Source of the DNA: Termitomyces sp. T153
Taxonomy: Eukaryota > Basidiomycota > Agaricomycetes > Agaricales > Lyophyllaceae
Assembly: GCA_018296165.2 (NCBI GenBank)
Contig: JACKQL020000013.1
Location: 806,001 to 870,000 of the forward strand
Length of the DNA stretch: 64,000 nt
Direction of reading: 5' to 3'
The notes beneath the pieces are model-generated. The model ran no database searches. It saw only the letters and a program-made list of their open reading frames with translations, and was not told the origin of the DNA. Below, piece after piece: positions 56,398 through 64,000 of the stretch (position 1 is its first letter; every line of letters begins with the position of its first letter). The translations under genes were made by a program, and so were the position numbers.

Positions 56398-57703
56398 ATG
56401 GTCACTCTTCGACCACCTTTGCCGGAACGCCACAGAAATCACCGTATCCCCGGAATTTGTGTGTTTTTTTTTCAAGTCTTCTATTCTGTGCGGTCGATTC
56501 AACGTGCTTTTGAAATTACAGTAAAATCGGGCACGTTGCCTTCAGTCAAGTATCAGATCCTTACATGTCAGGGAAAGAATATACTTGTACGTACGCAACC
56601 GTCAATCCACACGTGTAGCCTCATATCTCAAAGGTTGGCCGATTGAAAATCGAAACACCGACTGTACGTGGCTGTTCATCGACTTTCCAAACTTCGCTCA
56701 TTGTCATTACTACCTCCAGCCCACGGGACACGCTTTCATCCTTCGCCGATTCGACACGCAAGCCGTAAGCCTTACAACAATGTTTCGCACTGCCTTCCCC
56801 AATGCATCCGATAATGACGAGAGGAGCGAGCTGCAATGGGTGAAGGAGAATTATGATCTTAGCGAGAACAATGGTGGCCCTCATAATATGGAAGTGACAC
56901 GGCTTGCGGGTACCTGGGTCAGCCCAGCTATAGCTAAGATGTTGGGTGAGGCATACGGTCTCGGTGAACTCATCACCGCTGTCGTGGAAGCAGCGCCAGA
57001 CCCCAATGGCAATTATCGCCGATCACAGAAATCAGCGAAAGAGGCTCCTTCAACTTCAACTGTGAAGCCTACACCGGTGTCTAATGCTGCTGCGTCAACA
57101 TCATCACCGAATCCGACCAAGCGCCGGAAAGAATCATCTCCTGCTCCGGCGCTTGTACCTGCGTCCCTTTCGACCTCCAAGGTCTTACCTCGCCGTTCAT
57201 CACGGACAAGAAGCCCTGTTCCCCGATCAGCACCCATGGTCTTGTTAACAAGTCGGACGCCTAAAACTACGAGAACGATTCGCCGAGAAGAGACCCAGAC
57301 TGTTTCAGACAGTGGATCCGAACTCATTGTGGTTGACGAGGAGACTCAGGTAGTTCAGAATGGGATCACTGGTCATGAACTGCATGACCAAGATGTTGCC
57401 GAGCAGCGAGCACTCGTAGAGAGGTTGAAGGCGGAGAGAGATGCGGCTGACAAGGAGAAGAAGGCCGTAGATGAAGATGAAGTCATGGACTCTGTTCCAG
57501 AATCTTCGACGACCGGTGTCAAACGGCCGAGGAAAGACGAGGATGAAGAGATGAAGACGATTCAATTCAGTCCCAAAGAACCTGAGGTGGAGCCTAGGCC
57601 AATTGTAACCAACCGCCGTGTCGAGCCGCAGCAAGCAGCGACGCGTCAGCTTGCATGGGGTGCAGCAGTTTTTGCCTTTGGCGTGAGCGCAGCTTCATTG
57701 TAA
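56398..57703 (+). CDS. bqt4: APSES-domain protein, Bqt4-like inner nuclear membrane protein
   Basis: Exon 1 starts MVTLRPPLPERHRNH (ATGs at 56395 and 56398). An intron beginning GTATCC leads to KSGTLPSVKYQILTCQGKNI. The main exon continues PTGHAFILRRFDTQAVSLTT, MFRTAFPNASDNDERSELQW, VKENYDLSENNGGPHNMEV, RLAGTWVSPAIAKMLGEAYG and ITAVVEAAPDPNGNYRRSQ. This is the APSES/KilA-N fold with the conserved RLAGxW segment. About 200 disordered, charged residues follow, and then a single C-terminal hydrophobic helix (LAWGAAVFAFGVSAASL). That helix and layout match fission yeast Bqt4, which tethers telomeres and lipids at the inner nuclear membrane, rather than a soluble APSES transcription factor. The second intron's exact limits (between about 56590 and 56720) are unclear. 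Confidence 0.78.
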
Positions 57704-57750
57704 AGCATTTTTCTTATTCCTTGAGAGTTCTACTAACGATAAGCTTTAGC

Positions 57751-58030
57751 GTGTTGCCCAACCTCCTTTAACTCTTTTTATCAACTGTTCCTTTTCCATT
57801 GATTATCATCTTCATATTCTTTTTCGCTACAATGCGTGTGTCATCACCTTTCTTCCCTCGAATTCCAGCCCCCTGTACCGCTTATCTTGCGTGTTGCCCA
57901 ACCTCCTTTTAACTCTTTTTATCAACTGTTCCTTTTCCATTGATTATCATCTTCATATTCTTTTTCGCTACAATGCGTGTGTCATCACCTTTCTCACCTC
58001 GAATTCCAGCCCCCTGTACCGCTTATCTTG
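57751..58030. repeat. 140-bp tandem duplication behind the Bqt4-like gene
   Basis: The segment starting GTGTTGCCCAACCTCC at 57751 recurs at 57891 and runs to about 58030. The two copies differ by a single extra T and about two bases. It begins 47 bases after the stop codon, so it probably lies in the 3' untranslated region or terminator zone. Confidence 0.95.
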
Positions 58031-58320
58031 CCTCCGTCCGGGTGACACACCGAACACTCAAACCGTTTCGCTTCCTTAAATGCTTTCAAGGTGATCGTCA
58101 GGAAGGACGGTCGCTTTAATATTCTGGTGAATCTCATCTTTGTGACTGGTCGGTCGATGTATGTAGCAAAGCTTTCCAGTACAGCAGTAGGTAAATAAAC
58201 TGATTTCTGACAACATGACAATACAATGCATAGATACAACAGGTCATTAACGTGGCATGTACATACAGTCAGTTATATACACGAGTCATCACGATGGACG
58301 ACAACTCTTTTAAATTATGA

Positions 58321-59684
58321 TCATACAGAAGGACGGCATATGATTACGCCGTCCTCGGCATACAGTCCAGTGACGTATAACGCCCCGGTTATGGAGTCCT
58401 TCAACCCAGTCGAAGAGGACGAGAAGCCTGAGCCATCACTTTGGAAAAGCGTCGTAACCTCCCTCCCTGCAACTGGAGGGACTTTGCCCATCGCCGAAAC
58501 GGGTGCGTTCCGATCGAAGTTAACCTTGAGTTGCAGATCCTCCTCGGGTGATTGTGTATCTATAGAGACGACCCAACTGGGCGCTGTCTGAGCCTTTCTT
58601 CCTGCGACAGCGGCCAAGGTCGGGAAGTGTGGGTGTCCAGTTACAATAAGTGCAGATCCATCGTGAGTGTAGCGAAGATTGTCGGGAGTGAACGGTACAG
58701 GCACATTTTCAATGAGGCGAGTGAGATCATTGGTCTTGGGGTCGCGCTCGTAGAATAATATCTTGCCTAAAGTGGTAGATGCGAGAGCAACCTGGGTCCC
58801 ATCGTGTGATATGGCGATCCCGTTCGGGAACGGGACAAAAAGCGCGGAAAATTTATGAAATTCAATTGGAGCTCCAGAGGAGGTCGGGTTGAGAGTAACG
58901 TGCGAGACCCAGGCTAGCGGAAAAGCAAAGACAGATTCGAGGATTGGAAGAATGTGACCGACGTAGGGAAGACGTCGGGTGAAAAAGTGGTCGTTGGTCA
59001 CGTAGAACGAATCAGGAGAAGTAAGCGCCAGGGCATTAGCGGAATGGAAGTAAGGTGATGCCAATGTACGAATATAGTTCGCAACTGTTGGCGAGGAGGG
59101 GTTGAGAGTAAATTGTTCAATGACTGTCCTGGCACGAGCATGATTGACTACGTATACATTTGAGGTATTTCCAGAATAGGAAGGGTATATCTCAACTCCG
59201 AGTGGGTGGAAGTCATGGCCAACAGGATATCCTCTCAATTCGATACGTTGCAGCCTGGGAGGGTCGGTGATAGTCTTGGTCTTTTCCTTCTCGTCAGGCT
59301 CGTACAACCATAAAGAGCCGAGAGGGTCTGGATTATTCAGTGGTCCCATCACCGTGTTCCAGTTTTTACGATTCGCGTCACAGCTCAAGACCAGAGCATG
59401 ACTGAGAAGATTGCCCTGAGCGTCGAGACGGTCCCAGAAAGCGGCATCTTCACAGTATTTGAGGTCTGGACCTCCTTTTAGAGTTGTGCAATCGGCGTCA
59501 AAGTCTCCTTCTGCGTAATAGCCTTCTGTGAACTGGTGTTTGGTGAGTATAGTATTCTTTGCGACGCGTCCACTTCGCCACACGACAATGCTCTAAAGGT
59601 TGTGGTTAGCAGCCTTTCACCTTTTCTACTGAGCCAGCGTACGATCAATCCAGCCGCCCAAGCAAGGGTACGCGTAGTCACCAT
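58321..59684 (-). CDS. paraoxonase/arylesterase-like calcium-dependent beta-propeller protein
   Basis: Two exons on the minus strand (59684-59643, 59592-58321) with a 50-nt intron. The start MVTTRTLAWAAGLISIVVW gives an N-terminal membrane or signal helix. The rest matches the PON/arylesterase family: DLKYCEDAAFWDRL, GHDFHPLGVEIYPSYSGN, FHSANALALTSPDSFYVTND, FVPFPNGIAISHDGTQVALA and FTPDNLRYTHDGSALIVTGH. These cover the blade positions that hold the calcium-binding Asn/Asp (AN, TND, PNG, DN) and the catalytic-type GHPH histidine. Family members hydrolyse lactones or aryl esters; the substrate here is unknown. About 437 residues, close to the usual fungal length. Stop at 58321-58323. Confidence 0.88.
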
Positions 59685-60307
59685 CGAAGGATGTTTATAG
59701 GTTGACACATTTAAGGAAAGTATGGTTCTTCCCGAAGAAGCCAACGAACCACGGTAATGCACATCAAGAACAAAGCTCCAAATTGACACCGGTCTCACAA
59801 GTCAAGACTTAGGCCATTTATTTACCTTCACCGAGATGCACAGACGCGTCGAGAAGCCATCCGAATATTGATAACCTGACGACGGTCCTACTAGTAGAAG
59901 ATACCGACGTTGATACGGCCCGAACAAAGTATGTAAATCCAATGTTGAGACGCCAGTGATCCGAATCGCAGCGGACCCACACGACGACTGGAACTTTGGC
60001 AGCCTTATTTTATCATCAGACAAATACCAACCAGATCTCAAGCACTAACCCCTTGATGATGAACTTGTGATGAACATCGAGGTTGGTATTCATTACCCAC
60101 AGTGAGCTATGTCCAAATTTGAGAATCATGAGGTCTTTTCCACAAATTGTCTGGTCTAGTGACCTAACTGCCTCCGATGCACCGCCTCGACGGATACATG
60201 ACTAGGGACCCTGGAACTTCTGCAGTGAGCTCATCATTTTCATCTAGTATCATCACCATGCCTATAACTTTCTCACTCTTCAATTGACTTATCATTGCTT
60301 AACCTAG
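59685..60307. other. intergenic, no supported gene
   Basis: I searched this stretch for the missing N-terminal half of the DUF4419 protein that follows and did not find it. A minus-strand frame at 59802-60041 is unassigned. Confidence 0.4.
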
Positions 60308-60933
60308 ATTTCTATGGATATTTCACTTATACAATGATGTTAACTTGTGGGATTCCTTTTATAACACTTAAGGGTACAGTGGACGATTGGCAGTCTATTC
60401 TGGACCGTATCGATAGAACCGAAGAATTTGGCACCGAGGCCACAGAATGGGCGGGTATGCTTCGTGCAATCTTATCTCGATTCGTTCAAGCCTTTGTCAA
60501 CATCGGGGACGATATAGAGTTCTGGGAGCGTACGATTCACGAAGAGCGCGGATCCGGAACTTACTGGCTTGGTGGATGGATAAGCGTGTTTTGTGCGTGG
60601 AATTTCTTTACGAATTCCGACCGCTCCTGGTCATTTTTACCTGAAATCCATTGGGCACGAAATTTGAATCTTGATGGACATTTGATCCCGCGAGTAGCAG
60701 AATATCCAGATGGATTTGCAGAAGTCGATGTGCGAGTCGTGGATAACGGTGGGAAGTCCTGGGACTGCAGTATACTTGCGGGTCATATTGGCATCTCCCC
60801 GACCGGTAACCAACTTGATACAATACAGATGGCACCTCAATGGTTTATGAGAAGAGTGGTCGCAGAGCACGAGGTACTGGAGTGTAGAGAAGATCGAGAT
60901 ATTGTTGCCATACCACATGTAGAAGAGCAATGA
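60308..60933 (+). pseudogene. DUF4419 protein, 5'-truncated
   Basis: The frame opens right after an intron-acceptor-like TTAACCTAG and reads FYGYFTYTMMLTCGIPFITL, KGTVDDWQSILDRIDR, EWAGMLRAILSRFVQAFV, DIEFWERTIHEE and YLGGW-like TYWLGGWISVFCAWNF. It then runs to a stop at 60931-60933. This is the C-terminal half of DUF4419, including the CGIPxxTLxG and GGWIxxFCxW signatures. The N-terminal half, usually some 200 residues, is not seen upstream and no in-frame ATG lies near the beginning. It is either a 5'-truncated relic or a gene with distant exons. The remaining half has no stop or frame break, suggesting truncation is recent. Confidence 0.6.
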
Positions 60934-61637
60934 CAGCGTTAACACAATCCCCGGACACTATATACTGACTTCTTGGAAAGCTAAACTATGTATTTGCACA
61001 TGTGGGAGAAGGGATCTATGTGATTTTCGTAGTCTCATGGGTAAGCAGCTCGGGCACCTAGTAAGAGTGTTCATGTTCAGCTTACATCACAAGCCTATTG
61101 AACGCAGCAAGTCTTGATTACATGTCGGAAATCCAGGACAACATAAGATAATAAATATTCACCCGAACAGAAGTTTGACCCGAATGTACCACGTGGGGTA
61201 CTAACAAATTAGTTTGGTTGCCCTTGTTCGAACCCAGTTGAGAGTAGACAAAGTCTGAGATAGACATGGATCGTCCGAAAAAGTCAAAAGAGAAACATAA
61301 TAGAAGGACCAGCCTCGAAATAAAAGCACCCTCTTTCCACAGAGGAACGTAAATCCAACTGGAAAAAGGTTGGAAAGAGAAGGAAGTAATTCGGGATCAT
61401 TTCTCCGAACTCCTGTGTGATCGTGTGATCAGGGATCCTTCATGGATCAAACAAGCGATTCTCGTCACGAAGGAACAGTTCATGCCGCATCATTTGGTAA
61501 GGCGAGAGGGGCGAGACCATCTGAGTCGCTGGTTTCACGACGCTTCATCTATGACTCTTCCCCACCCCTACTACTTTCCTCATCAACTGCCATAAGTTGA
61601 AGTCCTTCTGTTGCTAATAGTAGTCTTGAAGCTTGCC
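60934..61637. other. intergenic, no supported gene
   Basis: About 700 bases without a supported frame. The end should contain the promoter of the DUF6534 gene. Confidence 0.4.
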
Positions 61638-63662
61638 ATGTCGCATCTTGATATCGGCCAGACCTTTGGTGTGCTTCACGACTTGTTCTGTCAGGAGAAC
61701 CGCAAATAACGCGTTTTCCGAATAGGCCCATTGCTTGTGGGGGCAATGTTGACTATGGGTGTCTATGGAATTACTACTCTGCAGGTCTGTTATTGCCCGC
61801 ATCTGCTGTTGGCTTCTCTGACTCGGGTTCGTCAAGACGTATTTTTATTATATCTACTATCCAAGAGACAGCCACTGGCTGAAGATTTTGGTGAGTACGA
61901 GCTTCTTTTGCATCGCTCCGACTACAATTCAGTATTCAAATGTCAGGTGGCTGGGATATGGTACTGCAGCAATATCAAGCATTCTCTGGATTTTCTGATT
62001 GCTGATCTTCAGGACATTGGATACGATTCATGTGATCTTCAGTGCGTATCTTATACCGCTGATGTTTCCTTCATTACTGATATTATAGATATGCCAGTGT
62101 GCCATTCGATTTATTACTACCTTGTACGCTGTAGTCGAACTTCTTAAATCACATGGTTAATCGTCGATCTCGATAGATCAAAGGTTTTGGTAATACAAAT
62201 CTACTTCAGCAGGGAACCTGGTACGTATTCTGAGTCCTTCCTGGTAATAACTACTTTTTGATCTTGTCAGTCTCATAGGTCATTATTTGTGAATTTTTAT
62301 GCGAGCGCTCCCGAAACTTTGATTCACCATCTTCTCATGCCAGGCCTCAATAGCTATTAATGTACGATTTCACTGTATCTTGTGTTGATTATTATTGAGA
62401 TGAGGTACAAGGTTGTCATGGCATTTACTGTTCAATCGTAGGTCTTAGATATCGTGCAATGTAGTCAAACCCTCGTTCACGATACAGCACAGCTATTTCA
62501 CTCAACGGATATATACTCGTATGTCATGATTCAGAATAGAGGGAGTGCTGCAGGTCACCTCTTGACACAGTGAGTCCCCCTCAGATGAAGTGGTGGCTTT
62601 CGGGTATCATTGTATGTCACCTTACACTTTTTCAAATCATCGGTTGATAATTTTTTTTAATATGGCGAATGTAGGGTCTCTTTGTTCTGGCGCACTTTTG
62701 TAAGTTCGGCGTTTGTATGTCCGCGTGAATACACCTCAAAGTTGTAACAAACTTCAGGTTTTGGAATGGGTAAATTTGTTCCCTCAAAATAGCTTGGACA
62801 TGGCTGATGGAACCTTTTTCAGAGACTGTTGTCTACTTGTATGAATGACTTCTTGAAATATTCTCCTATACTTATCACTTGATAGTTTCATCATAAAGGA
62901 TTTTTCCCGACTAAAGGAAATCAAAGTACGCCAACCCATGATTCTCTGCGTTCGCGCTAATCTGAATTGGTGAACCTTGCAGTTCATCAGTGTCTTACCC
63001 TTTGGTATCACTGCTATTCTGTCGGATGTTTTTGTTGCCGCCGCTCTCTGCTTTTTACTGGCTAGTAATCACTCCGAGTTCGAGGAAACAAACTTGATAA
63101 TACATAGACTCATCGTATTTGCGATCAATCGTTGTATTCTCACATCGTATGTGTAGTCAGCCTTTGACTCTAAACACTTGACTAACCTGTTGGTAGGGTT
63201 GTCGCAATAGTTGAAGTGGTTGTTGTAAGTTATGTGACTTCTTCATACTTGTTACAACTTATCCACGCCCTCGCAGTTTACAGCGTTACCCAATTCATTT
63301 TACTCGTTTGCATTTGATTTCATCATTGGAAAAAGTACGTATCGTCTTTGACAGTCATTTAGAGTAATACGGTTTAAACGCATCCTTAGTGTACGCTAAC
63401 TCATTGCTCGCAACGTTGAACTCTCGGTTGGCGCTACGAAACAAGGATTACGGAGACTCTGAGGCACGTGGAATTTCAACAAGCTTCCGCCTGGTGTCCG
63501 TGGTTTCTCAGGATGAGCCAATCAACGCTCTTCAAGTATGAAATCCATACGTGTTACATCCTCACGTACTGACCCTTTATGCAGGTTCCCAGCCAAGGTA
63601 ATGGAACAGAAAGTACCAGACGGCGTGTCCCATCTGAGATGGACATTGACACTGACGACTAG
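61638..63662 (+). CDS. DUF6534 seven-helix membrane protein
   Basis: An intron-rich gene. The ATG at 61638 gives MSHLDIGQTFG, which an intron starting at 61669 joins to PLLVGAMLTMGVYGITTLQ. Next are TYFYYIYYPRDSHWLKIL, VAGIWTLDTIHVIF and MCHSIYYYLV. After several short exons come HSYFTQRIYTRMS and KWWLSGII. The C-terminal part reads ILSDVFVAAALCFLLASNHS, IIHRLIVFAINRCILTSVVA, LPNSFYSFAFDFIIGKLY and ANSLLATLNSRLALRNKDYG, then an acidic end with TAG at 63660-63662. The order of helices and the LYxNSLLATLNxR motif fit DUF6534, a large Agaricomycete family of unknown function. The exons around 62290-62800 are hard to join, and a break there cannot be excluded. Confidence 0.72.
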
Positions 63663-64000
63663 ACAATGATCAGAGTGTATACTTGGTTATTGAGGAATCC
63701 GGCGCCTTTCAGATGAACTTTCCGCTTATAAGGAATCATTATCATGCTAGTGTATAAGTTGGAAACTACTTTTAGAACCTACTCACGACTCGCGGGTAAA
63801 TTGGTCTTTGTTTAGTTGAAGCTTCTGAGAGTAATAGAATACACAGCCAATGACACGCGCGGGCCGCGTGCGAGGACTCTCCAGTTCACTTCAAAGGCAT
63901 GTGGCTTTTACCTTAACCATCCCATGTCCCAAGCCCCAGCAAGACTTATCTTCGCTCTTGTCCTTGTCATCAATGCTCTTCTCTGGTCTCAAAGTCGATA
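63663..64000. other. 3' flank at window end
   Basis: No feature supported. The last 60 bases could open a new gene (an ATG-led hydrophobic reading around 63925-64000), but the window ends. Confidence 0.3.

Noticed and set aside
1..64000. CRISPR array, prokaryotic operon or dedicated defence island
   Set aside because: No regularly spaced repeats of the right kind; spliceosomal introns throughout and eukaryotic gene families show a fungal nuclear genome.

Overview
The window looks like nuclear DNA of a filamentous basidiomycete, most likely an Agaricomycete. Almost every gene is cut by many 45-60 nt GT-AG introns. The gene families are typical of that class: a DUF6534 seven-helix protein, a PDGG-type MFS porter, a Bqt4-like APSES protein, and APH-like and DUF4419 remnants. 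The tRNA genes carry short introns. There is no prokaryotic operon logic and no CRISPR array.

Left arm (1-19.3 kb): a three-module paladin-like phosphatase (1759-7834, +), an arabinokinase-N-terminus-like GT-B protein (8031-10121, +) and an AVT3-like vacuolar amino acid transporter (11469-14269, +). These are followed by a decayed APH-type kinase (14841-15665, +) and a CxxC thioredoxin-fold (PRXL2/AhpC-TSA-like) protein with a long disordered tail (17374-19233, -).

Middle (19.3-33.2 kb): gene-poor and repeat-rich. The only intact protein gene is a Baeyer-Villiger-type flavin monooxygenase (23270-25621, +). Around it lie dispersed copies of a short module, a 20-bp minisatellite, two diverged tandem-duplication blocks and a tRNA-Gln(CUG).

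Right arm (33.2-64 kb): dense again. A DUF4112 protein and acetate kinase sit head-to-tail only 57 bp apart. Then come four intron-bearing tRNA-Phe loci (one degenerate), a Rim20/PalA BRO1 protein (-), a small SH3-like unknown, a Gap1/Sar1-type RasGAP, and a GPI-type aspartic protease with altered active-site motifs. The arm ends with an MCT-type MFS porter (-), 6-phosphofructokinase, a Bqt4-like nuclear-envelope protein with a 140-bp tandem duplication behind it, a paraoxonase-like protein (-), a 5'-truncated DUF4419 gene and a DUF6534 membrane protein.

The genes do not form one pathway. Loose themes are central carbon metabolism (phosphofructokinase, acetate kinase), signalling (RasGAP, pH-sensing Rim20, paladin) and transport. 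No dedicated new system stands out. The most unusual items are the tRNA-Phe cluster with unrelated introns, the tight DUF4112-acetate kinase pair, the protease active-site changes and the layered duplications at 29.8-32.4 kb. All calls come from reading translated motifs and splice signals by eye. Exon boundaries are stated only where I worked them out.
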